Part shown: positions 13,211 through 25,929 of the stretch, one piece after another
Numbering within the stretch: position 1 is the first letter of the stretch
How the letters are laid out: each line of letters starts with the position of its first letter
DNA from: Callaeas wilsoni
Taxonomy: Eukaryota; Chordata; Aves; Passeriformes; Callaeidae
Length of the DNA stretch: 64,000 nt
Reading direction: 5' to 3'
Assembly (NCBI GenBank): GCA_013398955.1
Contig: VWPU01014898.1
Coordinates: 124,001-188,000 of the forward strand
Notes under the pieces: model-generated
What the model was told of the DNA's origin: nothing
Databases searched by the model: none
What the model saw: only the letters and a program-made list of their open reading frames with translations
Program-made: the position numbers and the translations under genes

Positions 13211-16200
13211 GTTGCTGGACACAAGACACTGATGTAGCAGAAGTTATCTGACCTGGGAGAGCAGGAACACAGATGCCAGTTCCCAGGTGTCCATGATGTA
13301 AGGAAAGGCAGATAAGGCAGCAGTATCCTCTGTTTCCTACGGTGGTGCTATCTGCTTCATCCCCAGCCTGGTCAGGCTGTCCCAGCCCCAGCCAACTCCT
13401 TGTGCACATCCAGTGCGTACAGAGGTGGCGGAGTGGTAGCTCTGACAGTGAGATTTGGTCTTCTGAGTCTCTCATGTTCCTTAGGCTGCTCAGTGTGTCC
13501 TCACAGCATCCTTCTTAAAGACAGCTAACTGGAGCAGTGAGTGACAGTAGTTCACCCTTCTCATTGTCTGTTCATCACTTAGATGTCAAGCATCAGTAAT
13601 TGTGTGATTTCCCCTTGCAGTCACTCTTTTGTTTTACCAGAAGAGATTTTAGCATAGGCTTTGAGTAGTATCAGTAGATTTATTGGTCTGGATGCACCTA
13701 ATTTTCCCAGTGTTAGTTTACTGTTCAAAAATGATGTTATGCAGTAGGTTGAAATGGATTTTTTTTCTACCTTGAACAATTCAGAGTGCTAACTCCTGAC
13801 AAGACATCATCTTTAGAAAGGAGAGGCTTTAAATGCCCAGTACAAATCACTACCACCTGAACTAAGAGTAACAGGTAGAGAAGTAAACTGTTTTCTTGTG
13901 CGTGTGAACAGAATTTAACTTTGGCAGTGATTAATCACTACAAATAACTAAAAATATTGGGAATTGTAGAAACTTTTCTTCTACTCTAGTCCCAGAAAAA
14001 TACTTGTTCTAGGGTTTGTTGATCACGATGTTGGGTTGAGCAATGAATTAGGATCTTGTACGTAACTTTGTGGACTTTGAATCCACCATATCTACCTCAC
14101 AAACAAGGACTGGATTTTACCGGTTCAGAGCCTATAGAGAAATAAAATGAATGGCCTAATGACAAGCTACAGGTCAGACAGGATCAGGAATGCAACAATA
14201 TCCCCTTGTATCCTGCAGAAAATAATTCAGGCAAGTGAATGCACACACTGCAATTTAGCAGGCTGGGTTTTCATGCTGGTCTTGACACACTCTTCTGCTG
14301 CACATCTGCTGACTGGCCCTTCTCCCTAAGATCTTTAAAATTTTTAATTAGAGAATAACCAATTTTTTACTTTTGATTAGTACTAGGTGGGTGATAGGAC
14401 GCTGTTTATTCGTGACATACGAGAAAGTGCTAGTTATTGATTCTCTCCCTCTCCTTCTCCCTCTCCTTCCCTCCTTCCTCTCCCTCCCTGGTGTTAGAAT
14501 GTTTGTTGAACACTGCAGGACATGGGGAAGAGTTGTACAGAAGCTAGTAACAACTGCTGCATGCTGCTGTTCTCTATCAAGTTATTTGTCTGGTGACAAT
14601 CCCAAAAGTCCTTGTATTGATAATTTATCAGCCAAATCAATACAGGAGTGTAACACTCAAAGGTGAATGTCATGAATACTTGGGACCAACATCTCAATCA
14701 TGTTTAAGGGAAAACACAAAAAGGGGAAAATATCATACTGATAGTACTATATAAATAATAGAGGTAGCATGTCCTGTTTTTTGTCTCCTTATACTAAAAA
14801 ATTTCAAATTCAAATATCTTTAAAAATACATTTTTCCTACAGATACTGCAGTGTGTTGGACCACTTCCTTTCTCTTTGAATGCCAACATTTGAGAACGCT
14901 AGATCTGAAAAAGCCTTGTGTAAACTGCACTGAATAACAGAGCATACGGTAATGAGGCAACATACATGATGTTCTCCCAAGTGAAAATGATACAGAACGC
15001 TCAGTAAAAGAAATTTGGATGTCTGTTAGAAATCCAAATTAGCAGTGTGACAAGGCTGTCTTATAAAAATATTTCACAAATTCTCAAAATTCCACAGATG
15101 TGGTTTCTCAGAGGATATTTCCTGCATATATATCTGCTGCAGTAGCATGACTAGCTTCTTCTACTTATTTAGATATCTCAGGTTGTACCCTCTGAAGAGG
15201 GATGCCAGTAGTCACTGGGAAAGCAGGACAGAAGTATTGATAAAGTGCCAAGAGTGTTGGATTAGGCACAGGTCTGAGCTCGGGATCAAGTATTAGGGGA
15301 GCTGGGATACACAGGAGACTGTAGGATGCACAGGAAGGCATATAGAAGCTGTATGGGCAGAGACTCATGTCTGTTGCTCTTTATCAGAAAAGATGATTAT
15401 GCTTTTATTTCAGCTGGGGTCTGTAAGCCTAGCCCTGGGGAAAGAATATGCAGAAGGCAGGAATGGGGAAAGATTTTCAACAGAGTGTGAAGGAGAAGGA
15501 TTGGAGTGAAAGTAATTGGGATGTCTCAGGGCAGAAGTGGTAGTAGGGTTAAGGAATACTCAGGGAAGAGATGAGAACTCTACATGATAGTACATTCTTG
15601 CACACACAGCTGACATCTGCTATTTCCCTTCCTATTTTAAACAGATGGTAGGAAATAAAAAGAATTTTTTTATTCTATTACCTTAAGGGGAGTTGTTCAA
15701 ATGAGATCTGTCCTTAAAGGGCTCACAATCACAGTTTAGATGAAGAGTATTTTAGCACAGATTCACTCAGTGACATTTTTGTCTGCCAGGATTGGTTCAG
15801 GGTCTCTTACCTTATCTAATTTTACCATCTCTCTGTTCTTAACCATTTTGTTACCTCCAGCTTAAGCCTTCCCAATACTATTTCATGGATCTATAGAGTA
15901 TAGTAGTCATCTAAAAGACAAGAGCCTAAGAATGAAACAGGAATCACATTTAAGTGCTTTTCTCTTGTCTCCTGACTAGCAGTAACTCCAGTGTGAAGCA
16001 CTGTGCGTCCCACAGCTGGGGAGTGAGGGAGATCCAAGATTTGGTTCCACAGGATGCAGCATATGCTGGCAACTTCTGGGGCTGGTCCGAGTTCAAGGAA
16101 CAGTCCTGAGAAAAGCAACGAATGGATATTAGGAATGTTTATGCTAAATGAGATCTCACTTTTCTGCTCTGTTTACCAAGATTAGCAGATGCCTTCTTTC

Positions 16201-17124
16201 CAAGAATATAGCGTAGACAATCTGGTGTTTTCTAGGAGAAATTGTAGTTACGATAAGTTATAAATACCTTACATCATTATACTATTTCAATATTTAAATT
16301 ATTAAAAGGAATATTACCATCACAGCTTTCACTGAGCTTTCATAAACTCTGACTTGCCAGGATTTATTCTGGGACCTTGGCAAAAGGTGACACATCTGGT
16401 CTTTGTGGGTTAATAAATATTGTCACAGTATTTTTCCTCACCCATTAGAGGTTGCTGGGTGAACATAGCTATGTAAAAATGAAAGATGATATCATGTGCT
16501 TGATTAAACGATGTTTTAAAAAAAGGTTTTGGACAAGTTGAAATTCATCTACTTAGAAAAATTGTGGCAAAACAATGTGATGTTAGTACAAGGAAAATAA
16601 TTGTCCAACTAACCATAACAATCTGTAAATAATACCCTTTATAGTGGCTGAGAACAAACCATGATGGAAATGTAATTTAAAAAGCAAAACAAAAGGTTTC
16701 AAATAAAATCTTTCATGAGAGCCAGAGAGCACACTGTTATATGAAGATTAATGATGCCATTCTTTCTCAGTCATTTTCTATATATATATTACTGTTGCTG
16801 TCTTAAGTAAATGCTAGCCAAAATAATTTTCTGTTTTCCCATTGCTAAGTGATTCTTTGTGGTGATGGAAAGATGTGATACAAACCTTGGGCTCAAAAGT
16901 TTTACCTGCACAGCTTCGTTCCAAAAATGGGGTGAAGACTTTATATTTTCAGTGCTCATGGGTACTGCTCAAAAAAAAGACCTTCTTAAATCAATGCTGG
17001 AATTGCTGCTGGGTTGGCTAGAATTAGTGCTGCATCGGAGACTGCTCTGAATAGACATGGTGTTGTGAGGCTCATTTTGCCTTTCTTGCTTTGCTACAGT
17101 TCTTGTGGCAACTTATTATTGAAA
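13211..17124. other. Intron 1 stretch, no gene seen
   Basis: About 13211-13560 is GC-richer and may be a degraded continuation of the adjacent CR1 or an unrelated repeat; I could not align it. The remainder is AT-rich intron holding the CT tract. No exon-like segment was found. Confidence 0.55.
14441..14489 (+). repeat. 49-nt pure pyrimidine tract, CT-rich
   Basis: A run of 49 C and T bases is composed of CTCCCT, CTCCTT and CCTTCC units, with no purine. It is a degenerate microsatellite and potential triplex (H-DNA) former. Confidence 0.9.
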
Positions 17125-17937
17125 TATCACAATTAATTTTGCTTGAAAAGGACCTCTGGGGACCATCGGGTCCAACATCCTGCTCAAAGTGGCTGATCTT
17201 GAAGCTCTCTCAGGTTGCTCAGGGCACTGCACTGTCAGGTGTTGAAAATTTCCAAGGATGGAGGTTTTCCCAGGCTCTCTAGTTAACCCATTCCCATCCT
17301 TGATCACTCAACTTGCCCTTTTACTTCTTAAATCAGAATTGGCCTTGCTACAACTTGAGACTGTGAGCTCTTGTTCTTTCACTGCATGTCTGTGAGGAGA
17401 GTCTGCCTCCATCTGTATTTCCCATTAGGGACTGGAGGGCTGCCCCAGCAGCCATCCCTTCCTGAGGCTGAAAGAGCCCGGCTTCTCCAGCTCTTCCTCA
17501 TGCATCATCTGCTCCATCACCCTTTTGATGTTTCTCCTTGGTTTCTCTCCTGTTTATCAGAATTTCCTCTGTATCCAAAGGCTCAAAAACGAGCGGGCTG
17601 CTTGAAATGCAGCTTTGACAATGATGACTAAAAGGGAATAGTCCATCCCGTGAAACCACTGGCTGTGCTTTCGCCATTGCAGAGCAGTCTGCATTCACTG
17701 CTGTGTAGCCTCACTGCTGACACACATTCAGCTTCTTGTTCACCAGACTCCCCCTTTCCTGCCTCTGGGTGCTGCTTGGCCTGCCAGTCCCCAGCCAGAA
17801 CTGTTTCCTGGGGCTCTTTGCTCCTACTTGTGAGACTTTGGATTTGCCTTGATGAAGCCATGAGGGTGCTGTTAACACATACCTTGGGCTTGTCAAGGCC
17901 CCAGGAAAGGGCAGCACGGCCCTCCTGTGTACGAACA
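17125..17937 (-). repeat. CR1 LINE, about 800 bp, 3' end plus C-terminal reverse-transcriptase remnant
   Basis: The left end carries GAAAAGGACCTCTGGGGACC and GGGTCCAACATCCTGCTCAA. AGGTTGCTCAGGGCACTG and TTTCCAAGGATGGAGGTTTT follow, then GAGAGTCTGCCTCCATCTG. The right half matches the antisense of the CR1 ORF2 C-terminal region: TTCAGCTTCTTGTTCACCAG, GATGAAGCCATGAGGGTG, and finally GGCAGCACGGCCCTCCTGTG at about 17912-17931. Several short open frames on both strands here are relics of this element. It is the longest CR1 in the window and is non-functional. Confidence 0.9.
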
Positions 17938-18839
17938 TAAGAATTTGACTTGGCTGAGCTCAGGTAAATGAGTTATGAGCAAAGGACTTCAGTTTGCTGT
18001 TCCAGCAGCTTCACTGAAGCAGAAAGCTGTGTCCTTTGGGAATCTGGGAATGGGAAATCTTGGCCTCTGTCCTGTCTCACTTGGCCCCACAGTTTCTGGG
18101 GTTGCTATGATGTTCCCTTTAGCTCATTCAGCTTCTGCAATTTTTCTGTGCTTTCCAAGAAGTTCCTGAATCACTAATGTAACCAATTGCAGTTTCCCAA
18201 GCTAATATTACCCATTTTGCTGGCTTCCTGTAGAGTTAATCAATGAATCTAAAGGAGGAGTTTATGTTTGTACATCACCAAACTCTTTTGTTCAGAAATC
18301 AGTGGCATTGAGGAGTTAAGTGCCTTTAGATTCAAGTCTAAAAAGGAAGGTAGGTCTGATAAACACTTTCTGGCAGGAGTTGGACTCAACACAACAAGAG
18401 GGTTAGCTGACTTTGACCTTTGTGTTTACAGCATTAGCTGATATTTACAGCCTCTTGTTTGTGTCTCTTCTCAGCTTGAGGTAGTCCAGTCTTGCCACTC
18501 AGAAGAGATTGTTCTTTTTTTACCTGCCAGGCCCAAGATAGACAGGTCAAAGCACACTTCTGTTTTCTTGCTAAAGGTGTCCTGAAGCTATGTGAGTTAA
18601 ATTAGAAGCTTTCCTCTGACTAAAGTATCAAGTGGAAAAAAAAGTCATAGTCTTCTCAGGTCCTTGATGCCTCGATGTTTTGGTGGGTTATATTAAAAAG
18701 AAAAGAATCATCCCATGAAAAAATAAATATTTTGATTTAAGCAGAAGAAATACCTTTTTGAAGATTTAACTATAAATATTTTCTTAAAGTTTGAAGTCAC
18801 AGAGTGAGTGATGCTAATAGGAATGCTTACAGAAACTCT

Positions 18840-19005
18840 GTGAGGTTTTAAATGGGGCTTATTTCCAAATGGAAGGCAATTAAATTATTTATAACAGATT
18901 AAAGCTGTGCCAAAATCACTTCTGATTTATTATTTCTAAATAGAAAGCAATGCTATTTGCATTGTGCCACTTCTAATGCAGATATCTGATAAAAACGTGA
19001 TTTTT
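18840..19005. promoter_or_regulatory. Candidate conserved noncoding block with POU octamer
   Basis: The block has low simple-repeat content and several factor-like words. There is a perfect octamer ATTTGCAT at 18955-18962, AATTAAATTATT near 18878, and GATATCTGATAA near 18981. POU-class factors bind the octamer. No conservation test was possible. Confidence 0.3.
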
Positions 19006-20404
19006 TTTTAAAGATTGCTCTTATGCTGCACTAAAGCTTCATATCCGTTTAATTTATATAGGTCTTACATAACTTAGTCATATTGTTTTACATATTTTTG
19101 ATTAAGTGGCATTTAGAATCATAGCACCCTATTTGCTGGACACTAAGAATTTGTAATTAAGAACTTATCCAATATTTTCCAGAGATGAGAAGGTACAGAA
19201 ACTAATGCTGCTAAATGTTTTTGAAAAGGCCAAGCTAGACTGTCAAATGACATTTCAAGGTGCACGTGCAAATTTATCAGAAATGATAAATTGTAGGTTA
19301 GAAGGTAAATTCTTTCTACTCGGTAAGGAATACAGGCCTGACCAATATAAGATGCTCCCAATAGACCTGGAGGAATTGATGCACAAACAAGTTGAAAACC
19401 CATCAAAACAAGACTATAAAGAGTCTCTTCAACTGTCAGGAGCTAGTCAAAAGAAGAACTAGTGCTTTGTTAGTGTAAGCTAATCTATTTTCTGAATGTC
19501 GTGGCATAGAGCAGAAGTATGCAGCACTCAGAAGTTGATTATCAGTAGGCTGTGTATCCAATATTAAGTGATGAAAAGCCTTTTATTTGTTGATTTGAAA
19601 GTTAAAATGCAAACTTGGGAAATAATTTCTCTGAGTAACACTGCAAATAACTCTTGTAGTCTAATTTTCCCAAATTTGTTTTCTATTGTGATTTCAATTA
19701 ATTAATTATGTTCATATTTGTTTCTAATGTTTATGGTTGAACACACACTGCTCATAGTTTATGAATAAAGGAAGTTCACAGAAATGGCTACAACACAATG
19801 GAGAAAGAGGTGGACAAATTTTCTATTTTCCTTCCCTTGATGTTATCATAATGAATTTAAAGCATGAGGAGTTCTGAAATCTGGAGGTGTACTTGTTTTG
19901 TCATATCTGCATATCTGTGGAAAAATTCTGAGCTTAAAGAAGTCAATAAGCCTTTGTGGTTAGGGGAGATATATGACACTTTTCCCCCCTTCCAACTGTC
20001 ATGTTTGCATGCTAACACATCATATGCCACCCAAATCCATGTTAATATTTGTGATTCATACATATCTCTGCCTCTCTCTCCTCTTCTTTGCTGTGGGTGT
20101 GAGTCTCCTATCTTCCAACTCCTACAGTAGCTTAAACTACATTTTGAACATGCTGGAAGAGGGTACTCACAGAGTCTCCCATCAGTTTGCATATAGCAGT
20201 GTAAGTAGGAGGCAGTGGAAGAAATTATCCCTCTTTTTTTCCACTGGTTTTACTGTTTGTAGGGAATACAGGCTCCACTGCACCTGAGAAAGGGACTGTT
20301 CCATGTTTTCATGAACTGGCACCTGAGATGTTATTTTGTTGTCATCACGTGCTTCTTAGCTCAGCGAGTTGACTTGTGCTTCTAGCTCCATTTTCTGGAA
20401 CGGA

Positions 20405-20477
20405 TTTGTTTTGGGTTTGTTTGTTTGTGGTGAGGGGTTTTTTTGTTGCTATTTGTTTGCTTGTTTGTTTGCTTGTG
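20405..20477 (+). repeat. Degenerate (TTTG)n simple repeat
   Basis: GTTTGTTTGTTTG units recur in two runs separated by a GGTGAGGGG segment. Similar short TTTG runs occur at about 8263-8287 and 57247-57300, all on the + strand. Confidence 0.85.
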
Positions 20478-23394
20478 GATTTCTTTTTTTAAGATCAGTA
20501 CATGGAACTCTGCTGGCATACTGTCCTATTCTTGAATCCGAGATATGGGGTGTTTGAGAAGAGCATTTCCGTTTAACTGCTGTGTTGTCCTTCACCCTCA
20601 AAGCACACCAGTCAAATGAGAGCTGCAGGAAGACCTGTGGCAACCAGCAAGGCTGCTGTCCTCCCTCTGTCCTTGCTCCTACATGCACCTGCTGACACAA
20701 ACTTGTACGTACACATCCTGCTTCGACAAAGTGGAAAAGATGGTGTGAACTCATCCATTTCAATATGAGGTCAGCAGACATAATCAAACAACTGTAAATA
20801 TTATTTGTAATTTGTCAACTTGCTTTACCTGAATTGGGAACCACTTGCATAAACTCTTCTAATTGGGCTGTGGAAAGGTAGCAGCCAGGTGATATCTTTC
20901 TGATCACAACTTGAGCAGAGAATGCTTTTCTTTGCTCTACTGTGTCATCCAGTCTATGGCACTGGGGTGTTTCTGCTTCCATTTCCCCAAAGCTTTGAAA
21001 TCCTAGTCTTGCTAGTATACATTCTCACTACTGGTTTTGAACTAGATGTTGTGCCTCCCTCCTGCACCAACATTTTCCACAGCTGCCAATTTTTATGCAG
21101 TTTCCAGTAACCAACAGAACACCTTTTTAGATATTTTTTTCTGCACCACTACTTTGTACTAGAAGACTTAATGACAGAAAGCCCTTTCCTCCCCTTGAGA
21201 CACTCTGAGTGTCATATCAAGTAAGACATTCGAAATCTCGTGAGGTATTCACAGCACTGGTTCATTTTGAGAATGGTTTCCTTGGACAAGGTCATTGTCA
21301 ATTTAATATTTCACCTAGTCAGGACTTGCACGTTTCCCTTCAGTTTGTCTCCTGAAAAACTGTAAGAAAATTTTAACCCATTCACACCACTTCCTTTACC
21401 TATATGATGCCATAGTAAAAAAATAAAACTGATCCAGAGCTGTACAAAGTACTTTTCTTCACTTGACAATGTAGTGTCAGCCATGCTTGACAGAATGATT
21501 AGAATCATTCTATTAGCATTTTATACAATTTCAGCCTGTTAAAATTCTGGTTGACAGTCAGTACATGTTTGGCAAAAGAATGTCAAGAATCTGCACTGTT
21601 CCCTGTACAAGCTTAAAGCAATTTAGCTCTGTTGGAGTACATGGTATAAGAGGAAGCAGACTGTCTTAAAGAACTTGATATTTGCATGATTTTTTAATTT
21701 ATTTTTTTCTCTGGGCAGCTTAGGACTGAATGAGTCTGACAAAATCGTGGAGATTTTAAGGCAGGGTTATCTTCATAGACAGACTGAAAAACTTGCATAT
21801 TTCTCTATCCAGTTACTGAAATAGTAAGTGAATTTTCTACTATGATGATTCAGAGAGTTTAGTCATTTACAGTTTATTAGAGCTTAGTCAAGGCATTTTT
21901 AGAAGAGTTTAGGCAAGTTGAGAAAGTCAATTTACACAGACGTGAATTCTACTCATGCATATGAGCTTTGCTTGTGGGGTAGCAGTGCCTAGCAGAGCAT
22001 TACGTGCCACAGTAATAGCAGCAGTCAGGGAGGTTTCAAATACAACCACAGTGTGAAGGCAGCTGGGCAGATGACAGAGAATTTGGTAGTTTGGTACTTC
22101 TTCATGGTGTGCCATTGGGATTTCCGTAGAGCTTGGTTAACAGCCAGCAGGAATTACTAGTTCAGTGAGACATGTCTGAGGGAGTTCTTGTTGGGGTTTG
22201 TTATGAAGGATGATAGCATGCACAGAGACAAAACAGTTCTTGGGCTCCTACATTCATCTTGGGTGGCAAGCAGGCAAGGAGCTGAGGAACAAATTTTGTT
22301 GTGAGTGTGTTACAAATATATGATACATTTAAGAAACTAAAGGAAGAGAATTAGGGGGACCTAATTATGCTAAGTTGGGCAGGCTAGGAGACCTTAGACT
22401 CTAGTATGGATTTTGTTTGCAGTTTCCAGACTTGCATTGAATATATTTGCTTTTAAACATCTGGGTGGTTGATCTGGGGCCAACTGCAGGTTTGAGCTGG
22501 GCTCTCTGTGGGCATTTCACCTGCCTTCAGCTCAGATCTCTCTCACTTTTGTTCCACATGGCCTTTTGTTTGGGGGGAGCATAAGGAGAGAACCCCCAAG
22601 GGTCAATACTTCAAGGTGAGTAATACCCTGCTCTTGGCAAGCTTAATTAAGATTTTCTGTAAGGGTTGTAAGAAAAAGAAAGCACGTTGGTCAGTCTGCT
22701 TGTAGAAGTTCCGTACTACACTGCTGAATGTGAGTGGTGAGGATTTACTCGTCAGTCTGCTACCCTTTCTTGATCTTGCAAAGGAACAGCTGTTTGTTGA
22801 TCATGTTGCAATTTGCAGCATGGAGGCAGTATCTTGCTTTTATAGCTTTAAAGTCATGGAAATTTAGTGTCCGTGTGTGAATGTGACAGGACCACATGTC
22901 AGACAGATCCACCATGTCATGTTTTAGAAGTGGTCCCTAATCTCTACCAGGTATTTTCCTGGAGTATAAAACTCAACTAGATCGAGGCGAGTCTTTAAAT
23001 AGGGAAGAAACAAATTAAGTTTGGCTTGAAATAATACCTGTGACAACCCTGCCTACAGAGTTAATGAAATTGGAAACTTTTTTGAATGTTTCCATTCCAG
23101 TCTCTCTTCATACACCCAGGGCTGATCCTTTTCTTTCCTTTGCCTCTCAGGCTCAACTTTGGCTCAACTCCTAATTGCAGGTAAGTCCATGACACCTCAG
23201 GTTTTTGTTAGCAAGGTTCCTAACTGACACTGCGATTTTGGGGGTTTTTCATACCTGCTCACTGTGAAGCACTGTGCCTACTCACGGCCTGAATGTCATC
23301 CCACTTGAGTAGCTGATGAAATAAAACTTTATTTTCTCCATCTTGTCTCTTTTGCCAGGTATTAAGAGGGAAAAAAGTATGATGCTACCTGTGC

Positions 23395-23700
23395 TGATAT
23401 GCGCTTTATCCATTTCCGGCCTAAGACTTCTATAAAATGGTGAATTATTGTAGTCTCATGCTAGGTTAATTCAAGCCAAATTAAAGCATACCATGAATTT
23501 AATTTGGCTTTTATGGGCTAACTTAATGGTAGCTTATCCAAAAGATCACACATTATTCCTCATTAGATAAATTAGCTTTGCAGGGTTTCATTTGCTATAG
23601 ACAAAGTTCAACTGTTTTACATCACAGAAAGATTTTAATTAAAAATCATGGGCTTGTGATGAAGGCTATTACACCAGATTTTCTTGACCTTTGAGTCAAA
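23395..23700. promoter_or_regulatory. Candidate conserved noncoding block with 13-bp perfect inverted repeat
   Basis: AAGCCAAATTAAA at 23473-23485 and its exact reverse complement TTTAATTTGGCTT at 23498-23510 surround a 12-base spacer. Each arm joins a TTGGC half-site, as bound by NFI proteins, to a TAATT homeodomain core. The surroundings are rich in further TTAAT words and poor in simple repeats. The inverted repeat is certain; the regulatory role is inferred. Confidence 0.35.
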
Positions 23701-25929
23701 AAAATTATTTTTTGCTATTCTTAACTCCTTACGTCCTTTCTAACCTCTTACTTTGTCAGCTATATTTTAATTCTGATCTTTGTCTATGTTTCTGAAGTTT
23801 TTGTTGGGGAATTTAAAAAGAAAAATAAAAAAAAATATATTAAAAAAACCCCTTTCAAACAATATTGCTTCAGAAAACTCATTCTGGGAGCTACATGTAC
23901 CACTAAGCACTCCTGATGTTGAATATCATCCTCTAAAGTAAAAGAGTTTCATCATATTTTCCAAAAATGCCAGGTGCTTTTGGACCTTTTCTTAAAACTC
24001 AAATATATTCTCAAAGATTCTACAGACATCCTTGTGATAGCTTAAGAGATTGTCTCACATTTTCCAGGTAAATGACTTTCAGAATTTATAAGAACAATTC
24101 TGAAGGGCCTTGGAGTCATCTGTGCCTCTTGTCATCCCCGGTGAATGTTTATTTAGAAATTTCTGTGGTTGTGAGCACTGAGACATGGGCCCTGTTGCCA
24201 TATGACAGAAGCACACAAGGGAGACTTTATTTCAATATGACCCTTAACCAGAAGGATGCTTCAGATTTTTTTTTTTTTCATATCTCTTCACCCTCTGAAT
24301 AATATTTTTATTTCATGTCAGAAAAGTATCAGGAAATATTTCTTTCCCCCGCCCCCATCCCTACCCCTTTTATAAAAGTAAAGCCTTTTCCATGAGTAAG
24401 TAGGTCATGGTAAAGAAAGAATTCATATAGCAGACTTCTCCTACAACTGCTTCTTGCTGCTTGCTGAGGGTCAAGTGATTTTTCAAAATATCTTTACACT
24501 CCTATCTTGGTTTCAGTTGCAGCTTATTACTGCAGAGAGGGGTGCCAGGCATTCTATCATGTATATCACTGGTACTTTAAATGTTTACCTCTATTTTCTT
24601 CCACCTACAACAACTTCTTGATTTTTATTTATAAATTTGGATTTTTTTCTTTTTATATTCTATTATTGTAGTCCTTTCTTTTACTTACTGCAAAGAGCAC
24701 TGCTGCAGTGAAAAGGAGTTACACATTTTTAATACGTAACAATTTTCAGTGTTCTGAAAAGACACACTAAGAGTTCAGAGATGGTACCCTTCCCTGCATG
24801 AGGTGGTTTTCCTGCTTCCCAAATTACCTGGGTAAAAAAACCCCAATCCTATTAAAATTGAGTCCATAGTCAGTAGTAGGCACAAGGAAAGGAGAAAATT
24901 GGTGAAACTATGCTTTTAAAGGCAGCTTCAGAAAATTTATTTGCAAAATACAGAATGAAGTATGACTTATTATTTTGATTGTTTATGCTAAAAGTCATAT
25001 CTTTTGCATGCTCTGGACCTGAAAAAGAAAAACAAATGTCATATTTAAATGACACATCTTTTCCCTTTTCTGAATTATTCCTTAAATTCTAAAAAGCCCA
25101 GGGGAGGGAATGAAAAGAAATCTAACTGAAATATTTCAACTGAGTATGACTATGAAAACATAGGCTATTTATGACAGTGTAATGATAAATAATAAATGTT
25201 AATAATGAAGCGAAGGAAAGAAAAATGACACAAGTACGAAATTGAAGAATTGACATTAGTGACTTTGTATTGAACCTGCCAGTATTGTCTCCCTTAGCTC
25301 TCCATTCTGTACTTGAGCAGCAACTGGCAAATACCTTGTAAATCTCCTAAAGCACATCTGAGAGACAACAAAATAGGCAGTAGATTGCAACAAGAAATTT
25401 AAGTGATAATGATCTTGGGGTTCAAGTGTCTGAAAAAATTAACACCTTTTGAGGTTACTTAAATGCAAAACCACAACTGATTTTCTAGGGACATTTTAAA
25501 AAATATTTTGATAAAAATAAAATCTGAAGATATTTTCCTCAATTATTGAATAATTCAATTAATTCTTTGTTTTGTTAGAAATCATTGTAATGTTGAACTT
25601 CTTTGTAAAAGTTAGGATAGCTGGAGAAAACCAAGCCAGCTTATTCTCAAAATCAGAATATATTATTTGTTTTCTAAATATTTTTGGATATATTATGTTA
25701 CTGTTCCTTTGGAATTTTATGCTTTTCCATAATTCCCCTTATTTCCATAAATCATAATGGCAATGGAGTAGTATAGGTTAGGCTGGGAGAAAGAAGTAAG
25801 CAAGGTATTGGTGTCCCTGTAAATACTGAATGTAAAAAAATATCTGATAGGTGTTTGAGCACCAGGATATCAGAAAAAAATCAATACAGTACCAAGACTT
25901 AGTTTTGTGTTTTATATATTTATGCCATA

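Noticed and set aside
17498..17940. Overlapping open frames on both strands near 17.5-17.9 kb
   Set aside because: They lie within the CR1 element at 17125-17937 and do not keep a continuous reverse-transcriptase frame.
18365..18420. AGGAGTTGGACTCAACAC as a CR1 3' scrap
   Set aside because: Only about 15 bases resemble CR1 and the terminal repeat is missing.
23473..23510. Inverted repeat as a microRNA precursor
   Set aside because: A 13-bp stem with a 12-base loop is far shorter than a pre-miRNA stem, and the flanks do not extend the pairing.
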